Part shown: piece by piece, positions 7,555 through 16,256 of the stretch
How the letters are laid out: the number at the start of each line of letters is the position of its first letter
Position numbering within the stretch: the stretch's first letter is position 1
DNA from: an uncultured Pseudomonadales bacterium
Lineage (GTDB): Bacteria; Pseudomonadota; Gammaproteobacteria; Pseudomonadales; UBA7434
Assembly (NCBI GenBank): GCA_943788835.1
Contig: CALSRU010000004.1
Span: forward strand, 552,300-616,299
DNA: 64,000 nucleotides
Direction: 5' to 3'
Position numbers and translations under genes: made by a program
The notes under the pieces: generated by a model
What the model was told of the DNA's origin: nothing
The model's database searches: none
What the model saw: only the letters and a program-made list of their open reading frames with translations

Positions 7555-8628
7555 ATGAAAAAAAATCTATTGGCTAGGTCAATCACCGCCATCGCAGCAA
7601 CATTAGCAGTAACAAGTTATGCGCAAGCCGGCTCAGTCACATCTGATGGCCCCGATTTAGTTGTGCAAACCAAGGGTGGCTTAAAGGTAGCAACTAGCGA
7701 TAAGCAGTATTCTATTCAGTTGGGCGGGCGTATTCAGTACGATTACAACGATGCCGACAGTAACGACCCAGCCGCATCAAAAGAAGATCAGTTTGACGTG
7801 CGGCGCGCGCGCTTGTTTGTAAAAGGTAACATCCAAGATTGGTCGTACAAATCTCAGTTTAATGTGAACAAAGGCACTGCCGAAGATGTTTACATTCGCT
7901 ACAACGGATGGGGCAAGCAAGCTAAAGTGACGCTTGGCCGTCAAAAAATGCCTTTTGGCTTAGAAGATCTGACCAGCTCTAAAGATATTTCTATGTTGGA
8001 GCGCACCGCTTTAACAGAGGCCTACAACATTGGACGCGCCTCAGGTGTGCAGTTGGCCGGTGCCAAAGGTGCACTGACCTATGCCATAGCAGCCTTTGAT
8101 GCGGGTAGCTCGAACAATGGTGCCGACGACTTTGGTTTTTCTGCACGCGCCACCTTTGCGCCATTGCAAACTGACGAGGCGCTTGTGCATGTGGGCGCAT
8201 CGTATAAAGACGTTGCCGATGGCGTGTCGGCCTACGCCCTTGAGTTGGCGGGTGTGCTTGGCGCGCTGCATGGTCAGCTAGAGTTTTTTGATGCGGACAA
8301 TGGTGCAAGCGGCGACGCCGATGGCTACTATGCCCAACTGGGCTTTGTTATTACTGGCGAGCAACGGCCTTATAAAGGTGGGGTATTTAAGCGCATCAAA
8401 CCTACAGGCGCCAATGGCGCGCTTGAAGTTGTCGCGCGCTATGAAGACGGCCAAGGTGATTTTGGTGATATCGAGTTAGGCAATGCAGAAGCAACCTCAT
8501 GGGGCGTGGGCGTCAACTGGTATGTGAATAACGCCGTGCGATTGGGCATGAATTACACTGACGGTGAGGAAGAGGGCACCGACCTTGCGGGCAATGAATT
8601 TCGCGCGCGATTCCAGCTGGTTTTCTAA
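7555..8628 (+). CDS. Phosphate-selective porin OprO/OprP family
   Basis: The start is ATG 7555, preceded by GGAG and followed by a good signal peptide (MKKNLLARSITAIAATLAV, cleaved after about AQA); the frame opens 93 bases earlier without signal features. The 357-residue precursor gives a mature beta barrel of about 333 residues, shorter than Pseudomonas OprP (about 410). The N-terminal part (IQLGGRIQYDYNDADS, then FDVRRARLFVKGNIQDW and VTLGRQKMPFGLE) is typical of the OprO/P porin family, and it ends in F as outer-membrane barrels do. It should pass phosphate or other anions. The Pho boxes upstream predict induction by phosphate starvation. Confidence 0.9.
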   Translation: MKKNLLARSITAIAATLAVTSYAQAGSVTSDGPDLVVQTKGGLKVATSDKQYSIQLGGRIQYDYNDADSNDPAASKEDQFDVRRARLFVKGNIQDWSYKSQFNVNKGTAEDVYIRYNGWGKQAKVTLGRQKMPFGLEDLTSSKDISMLERTALTEAYNIGRASGVQLAGAKGALTYAIAAFDAGSSNNGADDFGFSARATFAPLQTDEALVHVGASYKDVADGVSAYALELAGVLGALHGQLEFFDADNGASGDADGYYAQLGFVITGEQRPYKGGVFKRIKPTGANGALEVVARYEDGQGDFGDIELGNAEATSWGVGVNWYVNNAVRLGMNYTDGEEEGTDLAGNEFRARFQLVF

Positions 8629-8683
8629 AAGGGATTCAACATCTATTGGATAGTTTGCCAGTTTAGTACCGGTAATTAGTCAA

Positions 8684-8714
8684 AGCCCAGGATTAAACTC
8701 CTGGGCTTTTTTTT
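8684..8714 (+). terminator. Rho-independent terminator after the porin gene
   Basis: A perfect nine-base-pair stem (AGCCCAGGA at 8684-8692 pairing with TCCTGGGCT at 8699-8707) with a six-base loop is followed by a run of seven T. It lies 56 bases after the porin stop codon. Confidence 0.92.
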
Positions 8715-8796
8715 GCCCAATTGGTCGCTAAATTTTCACCTAGCAACGCACCGAAGAGGTCTTGGTATAGTCCACGCCAACGCGTAAACTACGCAG

Positions 8797-9693
8797 ATGG
8801 AAAAACACGAAGAAATCATAAAAAGCCTGTCCACCATTCGCGATTATGCACGCTGGAGCATGGGCCGTTTTACGCAGTCCAATGTTTTTTACGGGCACGG
8901 TACCGATAACGCATGGGATGAAGCGATCAGCTTGATTTTTCATCTGCTGCACCTGCCGCACGATGCCGATGAGCGAGTGCTGGATTCTAATCTGACCCAC
9001 AACGAACGCCGGGTGATTTTGCGTTTGGTCGACGCGCGCTGCCAAGACAAAATACCTGTGGCCTACCTGACGAACGAAGCATGGTTTGCTGGGCTGCCCT
9101 TTACGGTGGATGAGCGCGTATTAATTCCGCGCTCGCCCATTGCTGAGCTGATTGAAAGCCAGTTTGAGCCATGGGCCCGCGCGCCCATCAAAAGCGTACT
9201 CGACATAGGTACGGGCAGCGGATGTATCGGGCTGGCTTGCGCCATCTATCTTGAAGCTAAAACTGATCTAGCTGATATATCGCCCGATGCCTTAGAAATT
9301 GCTCGGCAGAATATTGCTCGGCATCAATTAGCCAGTCGCGTCCGACTAATTCAGTCAGACCTACTTGAGTCGATTACCGAGCGTTACGATCTTATTGTCA
9401 GCAACCCGCCTTATGTAGATGCGGGCGACCTTGCCAGTATGCCCGCTGAATATCATCACGAACCAAGGCTTGGGCTTGAGGCTGGCAGTGATGGACTTGA
9501 CTGTGCCAAATTGATTTTGGCGCAAAGCGCTGAACATTTAAACGACAACGGTTTACTCATTCTCGAAGTGGGAAACAGTGATCTGGCCCTAGAGGCTGCA
9601 TTTTCTCACGTGCCGTTTACGTGGGTAGAATTTAGTCGAGGCGGCCATGGAGTTTGCGTGTTCACCAAGGCCGAGCTTGAGCAATACTTTTAA
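8797..9693 (+). CDS. prmB: Ribosomal protein uL3 glutamine N5-methyltransferase
   Basis: This 298-residue class I SAM methyltransferase has an N-terminal helical domain (about 1-95), a SAM-binding motif DIGTGSGCIGLA (136-147) and the catalytic NPPY at 203-206, which holds the glutamine side chain. The start MEKHEEIIKSLSTIRDYARW and the tail of the NPPY motif (VDAGDLASMPAEYHHEP) are characteristic of PrmB rather than PrmC or HemK. It methylates a glutamine of ribosomal protein L3 in the cytoplasm. It lies upstream of aroC in the same direction, a conserved neighbourhood, with a gap of 227 bases. Confidence 0.94.
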   Translation: MEKHEEIIKSLSTIRDYARWSMGRFTQSNVFYGHGTDNAWDEAISLIFHLLHLPHDADERVLDSNLTHNERRVILRLVDARCQDKIPVAYLTNEAWFAGLPFTVDERVLIPRSPIAELIESQFEPWARAPIKSVLDIGTGSGCIGLACAIYLEAKTDLADISPDALEIARQNIARHQLASRVRLIQSDLLESITERYDLIVSNPPYVDAGDLASMPAEYHHEPRLGLEAGSDGLDCAKLILAQSAEHLNDNGLLILEVGNSDLALEAAFSHVPFTWVEFSRGGHGVCVFTKAELEQYF

Positions 9694-9920
9694 CTATACT
9701 GATATATTGCTCGACAACACGCCTAAAGCTTGAAGCGAAGCGAAAAATTGGCGGCGCAACTTAGCTGGGTACAGCGCGCCAACTACAGGGCGCTAAGAAC
9801 GGGGCAATAGGCCGCAGCTATTTTTCACATCTCTTGCGCCTCACAACATGCGTTTTGGCACGTATAATTAACAGCTCGCTAAGCGCTATAACACCCATCT
9901 CTGTTTTTACGAAGGTTGCT

Positions 9921-11027
9921 ATGTCAGGTAATACATTTGGAAAGCTTTTCACCGTCACCAGCTTTGGCGAAAGCCACGGCCCAGCACTGGGAGCGGTGGT
10001 TGATGGTTGCCCGCCAGGCCTACCGCTGTGCGAAGAAGACCTACAGTTTGATTTAGACCGGCGCAAGCCGGGACAGTCTCGCTTCACGACACAACGGCGC
10101 GAGGCTGATCAGGTAAAAATCTTATCGGGCGTTTTTGAAGGCCTCACCACAGGCACACCCATTGGTTTATTAATAGAAAACACCGATCAGCGCTCGAAAG
10201 ATTATTCAAAAATTAAAGATCAGTTCCGACCGGCACATGCAGACTACACCTATGAAATGAAATACGGCATTCGCGACTATCGCGGTGGCGGCCGTTCATC
10301 GGCGCGTGAAACGGCTATGCGTGTAGCCGCAGGAGCCATTGCTAAAAAGTATTTGCGCGAAACACAGGGCATTAATGTTCATGGGTACATATCGCAACTC
10401 GGCCCACTCAAGATTGCACAGGTACAGCTTGACACCATTGAAAACAACCCATTTTTTTGCCCCGACCCTGATTTAGTGCCACAGCTTGAAACCTACATGG
10501 GGGCATTGAGCAAAGAAGGCAATTCAATTGGCGCGAAAATTACAGTGTGCGCAACGGGCCTACCGGTCGGTTTAGGCGAGCCTGTTTTTGATCGTTTAGA
10601 TGCCGATATTGCACATGGCCTGATGAGTATCAATGCGGTCAAAGGCGTTGAAGTAGGTGCCGGCTTTGCCTCAGTTGAACAAAAAGGTAGTGAGCATCGC
10701 GATGAAATAACCGAGGAAGGTTTTACCAGCAATAACTCTGGGGGCATTCTAGGCGGCATTTCATCGGGGCAAGACATCATTGCCAGCATTGCTCTGAAAC
10801 CCACATCCAGTATTCGTTTGCCTGGGGTCAGCATTGATAAAGACAATCAACCGGCAGAGGTCGTAACTACTGGGCGACACGACCCCTGTGTAGGCATTCG
10901 AGCAGTGCCTATCGCCGAGGCAATGCTGGCCTTAGTATTGATGGATCACCTGCTTCGCAATCGCGGCCAAAATGCCGATGTTCATTCATCAACTCAGGCC
11001 GTGCCGGCATCGAAACCCGAGCAGTAG
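9921..11027 (+). CDS. aroC: Chorismate synthase
   Basis: The start is ATG 9921 ([20 protein letters not shown]), which matches the conserved N-terminus; the frame is open 87 bases further upstream. The 368-residue enzyme carries the three family signatures: GESHGPALG near residue 16, a [19 protein letters not shown] stretch near 115, and [17 protein letters not shown] near 320. It converts 5-enolpyruvylshikimate-3-phosphate to chorismate with reduced FMN, the last step of the shikimate pathway. Its length is close to the family norm of 350-365. The MFS gene follows 121 bases downstream. Confidence 0.97.
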   Translation: MSGNTFGKLFTVTSFGESHGPALGAVVDGCPPGLPLCEEDLQFDLDRRKPGQSRFTTQRREADQVKILSGVFEGLTTGTPIGLLIENTDQRSKDYSKIKDQFRPAHADYTYEMKYGIRDYRGGGRSSARETAMRVAAGAIAKKYLRETQGINVHGYISQLGPLKIAQVQLDTIENNPFFCPDPDLVPQLETYMGALSKEGNSIGAKITVCATGLPVGLGEPVFDRLDADIAHGLMSINAVKGVEVGAGFASVEQKGSEHRDEITEEGFTSNNSGGILGGISSGQDIIASIALKPTSSIRLPGVSIDKDNQPAEVVTTGRHDPCVGIRAVPIAEAMLALVLMDHLLRNRGQNADVHSSTQAVPASKPEQ

Positions 11028-11148
11028 CCGGTCACTTATCCGTGTCTTTATTGGTGCATGCAAAACGCTTGGTTGGCAATCGGCTAATGCATTGTTTGTT
11101 CAAGTTCATCATGCCTATTAACAGCATGTTAAAACGGTAAAGCCCCCC

Positions 11149-12351
11149 ATGCCTGTTTGGCGCCTCTCCAGCTTTTACTTTTTTTATTTTGCCCTGCTCG
11201 GTGCGATGATGCCGTTCTGGAATCTGTATCTGGCTGAGCAGGGCTACAGCCCGCGCGAAATAGGCGCGCTAGGTGCCATCATGATGTGCACTAAATTGTT
11301 TTCCCCGTATTTATTAGGCTGGCTTGCCGACATCACGCGGCAACCGATGCGCGTGATCCGCTGGAATAATTTTGTTGCATTTTTGTTGTTCTTACCTATT
11401 TTTTTGTTGCCTACCGACGAGGCCGGTGCAGCGGAAAATCGGTTTTTGTATTTAGCCCTCATCATGACCGGCTTTACTTTTTTTTGGAACGGCGTGATTG
11501 CCCAGTACGAGTCAGTTACGCTGCTTAGTCTGGGCGACCGCTTTAAACAGTATGGTCGGATTCGCGCGTGGGGCTCTATCGGCTTCATTCTGGCTGTGTC
11601 GATATTGGGCTGGATCTTTGAAAACACCCAACTCGATAGCTTGCTTTTTGTCGTGGCTTTAATGCTGCTCTGCATCTGGATAAGCAGCCTAGGCACGGGC
11701 GAGTTAGCCATGCAACCTAATCCAGAGCGGCGCCAAGGTATCAGTCAATTGTTGTACAGCAAGCCGGTCTTGGCCTTCTTTTTTGGGTGTTTTTTAGTAA
11801 AGTTTGCCCACGGACCCTACTATACGTTTTACTCAATTTATCTCGATGCCTATGGCTATTCAAAAATTAGCATTGGCATGTTGTGGGGCGGGGGAGTGTT
11901 AGCTGAGCTCGTATTGTTTTTTTATATGGGTGCGCTTTTACAGAGGTTTTCACTGCGAACACTCATGATTTTTAGCTTAGGCGCCGGCATTTTACGCTGG
12001 GCGATTATCGGGATTTTTCCGCAATCGTTTACGTTAATTGTGGTGGCACAAATAGCCCACGCTTTTACCTTTGCCAGCTATCATGCAACGGCCGTTGAGT
12101 GGGTGCGCCGCAAATTTGGCGTGCATCATCAAGGGCAGGGCCAAGCACTCTACAGTGCAATCAGCTTTGGAGCCGGTGGCGCAGCTGGCTCGATTATTAG
12201 CGGTTTATTATGGACCGACCTGCCCAGCAGCCAATGGCAGCTCACATGGTTAGCCGCTTCAGCAGCGAGCTTTGTCGGCCTGGTGATTTTCTGGCGCTAT
12301 ACCGACACTGGGCAGAATGGCGTTAACGAAGCATTAACCCATGACAGATAA
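11149..12351 (+). CDS. MFS transporter, HcaT/LacY-like (MFS_1_like)
   Basis: This 400-residue membrane protein has 12 predicted helices. The loop after helix 2 (GWLADITRQPMRVIRW) is the MFS motif region. The N-terminus (FYFFYFALLGAMMPFWNLYL) resembles the HcaT/nucleoside-symporter subgroup that sits next to aroC in pseudomonads. The substrate is unknown. Its last 11 bases overlap the HAD hydrolase gene, so the two are co-translated. Confidence 0.85.
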   Translation: MPVWRLSSFYFFYFALLGAMMPFWNLYLAEQGYSPREIGALGAIMMCTKLFSPYLLGWLADITRQPMRVIRWNNFVAFLLFLPIFLLPTDEAGAAENRFLYLALIMTGFTFFWNGVIAQYESVTLLSLGDRFKQYGRIRAWGSIGFILAVSILGWIFENTQLDSLLFVVALMLLCIWISSLGTGELAMQPNPERRQGISQLLYSKPVLAFFFGCFLVKFAHGPYYTFYSIYLDAYGYSKISIGMLWGGGVLAELVLFFYMGALLQRFSLRTLMIFSLGAGILRWAIIGIFPQSFTLIVVAQIAHAFTFASYHATAVEWVRRKFGVHHQGQGQALYSAISFGAGGAAGSIISGLLWTDLPSSQWQLTWLAASAASFVGLVIFWRYTDTGQNGVNEALTHDR

Positions 12352-13246
12352 ATATCCAGAGGTACAGGGTGAAAGTAGGGGCTACGTTGAACTGGATACT
12401 TTAACGCCTGCCCAACTAGCGGCACTCAGCGGCACTAGGCCAGCGATAAAATTGGCGCTGTTTGATATTGACGGCACCTTAGTCAATTCTAGTAAAGGTA
12501 TTTCAGCGGCCACCGTACAGGCATTACAGCGAATACGCCGCCTGGGCGTTAAAACGGCTGTTGCCTCGGGGCGGCCATTATTTGCGGCACAGCATGTTAT
12601 AGACACTTTGTCACTCGACGATGCCGGCATGTTTTACACTGGCGCTATGATCTACGACCCAAGCATCAAGCAGATTATCAGCCAGCAGCCGCTGCCGACT
12701 AACGAGTTAGCTGAGTTTGTTGCTTCAGCCAAGATGGCAAAACTGCACTGCGAGCTCTATACGCATAACGAATATTTCATTGAACAAGTGACCGATTTTA
12801 CTGATTACCATACGAGCTACTTGCATTGCGCACCCCGTTTAATAGATTTTAATGACATAGTTGGTGTCAAAACAATTTACAAGGCATTGCTAGTGGCTCA
12901 AACAAACCCGGCCAAAACCGCTATTGCCACTTTAAAAGCCAGCCACCCCAATCTTATTTTTGCTACCGGCTACGGCCCCGATCGGCCTGATATTGTGTTC
13001 ACATCGGTAATTAGCCGAAATGCCTGCAAGCAAAGAGCCTTTGCACAGTTATGCGAGCATCATCAGGTTTTGCCCGAGCAAGTGTTAAGTATCGGCGATG
13101 CCGATTCTGATGCCGAATTTTTGCAAATGGCTGGTACGGGCGTGGCCATGGGCAATGCGCACGATGAAATTAAAGCTTGCGCGAATTTTGCTACACGACA
13201 CGTCGATGACGAAGGTTTAGCGTTTGCCTTGCGTAGCTTAATTTAA
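12341..13246 (+). CDS. Cof-type HAD-IIB phosphatase
   Basis: The 301-residue cytoplasmic protein has the HAD motif I LFDIDGTLVNS (nucleophile D42, acid D44), a threonine/serine motif II region (TAVASGRP), a large alpha/beta cap between, and motif IV GDADSDAEFL with the GVAMGNA sequence typical of Cof hydrolases. Family members dephosphorylate sugar phosphates or pyridoxal phosphate; the substrate cannot be told here. About 35 residues precede motif I, more than usual; I keep ATG 12341 because the overlap with the MFS gene gives coupling. The stop codon lies inside a 22-base tandem duplication. Confidence 0.86.
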   Translation: MTDKYPEVQGESRGYVELDTLTPAQLAALSGTRPAIKLALFDIDGTLVNSSKGISAATVQALQRIRRLGVKTAVASGRPLFAAQHVIDTLSLDDAGMFYTGAMIYDPSIKQIISQQPLPTNELAEFVASAKMAKLHCELYTHNEYFIEQVTDFTDYHTSYLHCAPRLIDFNDIVGVKTIYKALLVAQTNPAKTAIATLKASHPNLIFATGYGPDRPDIVFTSVISRNACKQRAFAQLCEHHQVLPEQVLSIGDADSDAEFLQMAGTGVAMGNAHDEIKACANFATRHVDDEGLAFALRSLI

Positions 13247-13272
13247 ATAATTGCGTAGCTTGTTTTAAATAA
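13229..13272. repeat. 22-bp tandem duplication across the HAD gene stop
   Basis: Two adjacent 22-base units (13229-13250 and 13251-13272) match at 20 positions; each starts TTGCGTAGCTT and ends TTTAAATAA. The HAD stop codon TAA at 13244-13246 lies in the first unit. This is most simply a recent slippage duplication. Confidence 0.85.
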
Positions 13273-13803
13273 CAAAAAAAAGGCGCCCAGCATTCTTACG
13301 CCGTGGCCGGATTTTCAAGCTGTAGGGCGACTTGGATTCAACTAGAAGCTCATTGATAAATAGAAGCTCATGCAGAGTTTAACGTTGAGTTAAGTGGAGC
13401 GGATAAAGGGGACTTGGCAGTGAGCATTCACAATGCTTGATTCAGAACCTCAATGCATCACACCATGCCTTATTTAACATAATATATATTATGCGAACCG
13501 TTAGATGTGGCAAAGGGCGGTCAACCCTCCATAAGAGCGGTTCAACTTTTACTAAAAGTGTCAAAAAGCACAGCCCTAGTTACACTCTGCTAGATGAACT
13601 AGCAAATATAACAAGGTATGATGCCTAAGTTATTGAATTTGCGAGATCTGAGACTATTATTAGGGTGTGTAAGACAATCGGGCAACAGCATCGACTGTAG
13701 CACCTAAAAGGAGCCACTTTACTTGAGGTGAGCAGAAATAATGAGAACGCGATGTCACGCAACACCCAATCCATCAAACGTCGAATGAAGCACTAGCGCC
13801 CTA
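13273..13803. other. Long intergenic region before gspD
   Basis: About 530 bases without a supported gene. It contains TAGAAGCTCAT twice near 13340-13375, a perfect 16-base palindrome at 13478-13493, and an AAAGGAG followed later by a 15-codon mini-frame (MRTRCHATPNPSNVE from 13741). A 63-codon frame at 13437-13628 has no ribosome binding site. No terminator or RNA fold is obvious. Confidence 0.45.
13478..13493. promoter_or_regulatory. Perfect 16-bp A/T palindrome, possible operator
   Basis: CATAATATATATTATG is its own reverse complement. It lies 311 bases before the secretin gene in an otherwise featureless region. It could bind a dimeric regulator, but an A/T-rich palindrome can also arise by chance. 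Confidence 0.3.
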
Positions 13804-15822
13804 ATGTTATTTGTCTTGAAAATCTTGCAACGCCTTATGCCGTCTTGTGCTCACGCACGAGAAATGCTCAAGGCAAAGCTGCAAAAACCGTTGGCGCTGC
13901 TATGCCTAGCACTGGCATTGTTACCGTCAGCGTTGCTTGCCCAACCGGTTAACAGCGACGAAATGGTTCGCATCAACATGAACGATGCGGATATTCGCAC
14001 CGTCATTCAGTGGATTGCCGAGCAAACTCAAAAAAACTTTATTATCGATCCCCGTGTTAAGGGCAAATTATCGGTGCTTTCAAGTCAGCCCATGACCATG
14101 GATGAGGCTTACCAAGTCTTTCTTACCGCCCTTGATGTGTATGGTTTTGCTGTTGTGGAATCGGGCGGCAATGTAAAAGTTATTCCTAACGCACAGGCTC
14201 GCTCATCAGGGTTACCTATTGTAGAAGCCTTTACCACAGGCGAAAGAGACAGTGCCGAGCTAGTGGTACACGTTATCAAGGTAGAGAACATTGCCGCCAA
14301 CGAGGTGGTCACACTGCTGCGGCCGTTGGTGCCTCAAACAGGGCACCTAGCTGCTTTTCCTACTAGTAACAGTGTGATCATTGCTGACCGTGCCAACAAC
14401 ATTAATCGGCTGGCTGATTTAATTAAACAAATTGATGCCAGCGGCAACTTGGATGTAGAAGTCGTTAGCTTAAGCCATGCCACCGCCAAAGACATTGTCT
14501 CGGTCATTCAACCGTTAATGGCTAAAAACAAAGGCAACGCTGCTATCAACGTTGAATTTGCCAGCGATGATCGCTCTAACAGTATTTTGATGGTAGGTCC
14601 GGCTGATAAGCGGGCCGACGTGCGACGCCTGATTCAAAATCTTGATCGGCCGTTGCGCGGCAGTGGTAACACCAAGGTTGTTTATCTTAATTATATTGAA
14701 GCGGCCGAAATGCAAACCGTGCTCAAAGGCATGACCGGCTCGATTGTTGACGAACAAAAAAGCGCTAAGGTCTCAGAAGATAATATTAGTATCGAAATAT
14801 CAGAAACCACCAACGCGCTTATTATTACCGCCCCGCCTGCCTTGTTTGAGACTATTGAACGTGTGGTGGCTAAACTCGATATCAAACGTTCGCAAGTGAT
14901 GATTGACGCAGTGATTGTTGAAGTATCAGATACCTTCACCCGCGACTTGGAAATACTCTGGGCCACCGATTCGGTTTCTAACGGTGACTTAAGCGGCGGC
15001 GTTACTAGCGCTAATTTGGCCTCAAGTACCACCGTGGGTGGCCTCAGCGGCGAGAACCCTGCTGCCACGTTTTTGCAGTCGGGGCTCAACTGGGGGTTCT
15101 TTCGCAATGGCACGCTACGTGTGCTACTGCGAGCCATTGAGAACGATAGCAATAGCAATATTTTGTCTCGCCCTTCTATTATCACACTCGATAACGAGGA
15201 AGCCGAAGTGCTAGTGGGTAGTAATGTGCCGTTTGTTACCGGTAGCCAACTGTCATCATCCACCACGGTCAACAATCCTTTTCAAACCATACAGCGCGAA
15301 GATATTGGCATTACGTTGAAAATCACGCCAAAAATTAGCAAGGCAAAAACTATCACGCTCGAAATTTTACAAGAAGTTGAATCAGTTCGTGAAGAATCCG
15401 TTACCGGCGCGCAAGACTTAGTGACCGATAAGCGCAGCATTCAAACTCAAGTATTAGTGGCCGATGGCGAGATTCTTGTATTGGGTGGATTGCTCGAAGA
15501 TCGCTTAACCCGCAGCGAAAGCAAAGTGCCAATACTCGGTGATATTCCGTTTTTAGGACGGTTGTTCCGAGGCTCTAGCGAAACCTCGCGCAAACAAAAT
15601 TTAATGGTTTTTATCAAGCCAACGATTCTTGATGAGAGTGAAAAAATTTACAAAGAGACGGCTGAGCGCTATGAAACCATCCGCGAAAAACAAACCGGCG
15701 AAGATAGTGCCGAAGACATCGTCGAACTGCCCGACTTTGAGACACTGCGCACGGGCAAAACCTACGATTTGCGACCTGGCGATAGTCTGCCCGAAGGTGA
15801 TTGGAAAACAGCACCACAATAA
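13804..15822 (+). CDS. gspD: Type II secretion secretin GspD
   Basis: A 672-residue outer-membrane secretin. A signal peptide ends near LPSALLAQP; ATG 13864 (MLKAKLQKPLALLCLALALL) would give a cleaner one, so the true start may be there. N0 domain (VRINMNDADIRTVIQWIAEQ) is followed by N1-N3 repeats, then the secretin core (NILSRPSIITLDNEEAEVLV) and the membrane signature (VPILGDIPFLGRLFRG). It forms the multimeric exit channel of the type II secretion system. Unlike standard gspC-gspN operons, no other gsp gene lies next to it; GspC should be upstream and GspE downstream but neither is there. The other components must be elsewhere in the genome if the system works. Confidence 0.92.
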   Translation: MLFVLKILQRLMPSCAHAREMLKAKLQKPLALLCLALALLPSALLAQPVNSDEMVRINMNDADIRTVIQWIAEQTQKNFIIDPRVKGKLSVLSSQPMTMDEAYQVFLTALDVYGFAVVESGGNVKVIPNAQARSSGLPIVEAFTTGERDSAELVVHVIKVENIAANEVVTLLRPLVPQTGHLAAFPTSNSVIIADRANNINRLADLIKQIDASGNLDVEVVSLSHATAKDIVSVIQPLMAKNKGNAAINVEFASDDRSNSILMVGPADKRADVRRLIQNLDRPLRGSGNTKVVYLNYIEAAEMQTVLKGMTGSIVDEQKSAKVSEDNISIEISETTNALIITAPPALFETIERVVAKLDIKRSQVMIDAVIVEVSDTFTRDLEILWATDSVSNGDLSGGVTSANLASSTTVGGLSGENPAATFLQSGLNWGFFRNGTLRVLLRAIENDSNSNILSRPSIITLDNEEAEVLVGSNVPFVTGSQLSSSTTVNNPFQTIQREDIGITLKITPKISKAKTITLEILQEVESVREESVTGAQDLVTDKRSIQTQVLVADGEILVLGGLLEDRLTRSESKVPILGDIPFLGRLFRGSSETSRKQNLMVFIKPTILDESEKIYKETAERYETIREKQTGEDSAEDIVELPDFETLRTGKTYDLRPGDSLPEGDWKTAPQ

Positions 15823-16256
15823 GGGCCGCCAGCAAGAAAAAACTTAAGTTCAAATGTACAACAAAAAAGGGCCCATTTCACAGCGGGTATAGTAGAAGGA
15901 ACCAGTTCCGATTCTTGATTAAATGCCTTCCAGACGAAGATATAAGGCGATGCCTTTCAAGGTGATTTTTTTAATGCCCGACTCTCAGCTAACGCAGCGC
16001 TGGAATTTACATGTGATAGTGGTATGCATTACCCAAATACGGAGTCTCGTTTTGGGAGAGCCCCGCACCTCGAAAAGATCGACAGTACGCTGAAATGAAG
16101 AGGAAAATCCAACTCCATCTACTGTCGGCTAAACGGACAGAAAGGGTCTTGTTAGTTAGCTGTCGTATGGATAAGCAATGAAGTTATAGCTGAAAATGAT
16201 GTAGGTATTTTTAAAGTACTCACTCAAGGCTCACGAAAGCTTTACTAGGCTCCAAT
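15823..16256. other. Intergenic region after gspD
   Basis: These 434 bases lie between two convergent genes. An eight-base inverted repeat, CGACAGTA at 16080-16087 and TACTGTCG at 16120-16127, encloses about 32 bases; it lacks a T run, so it is not a standard terminator. No reading frame here looks real. Confidence 0.4.

Noticed and set aside
13437-13628. 63-codon plus-strand frame in the gap before gspD
   Set aside because: No ribosome binding site, no family resemblance, and unremarkable composition.
14691-15275. 194-codon frame opposite gspD
   Set aside because: Antisense shadow; gspD carries all secretin motifs in the other frame.
16080-16127. Eight-base inverted repeat in the gap after gspD
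   Set aside because: The loop is long and no T run follows, so I do not call a terminator or RNA gene.
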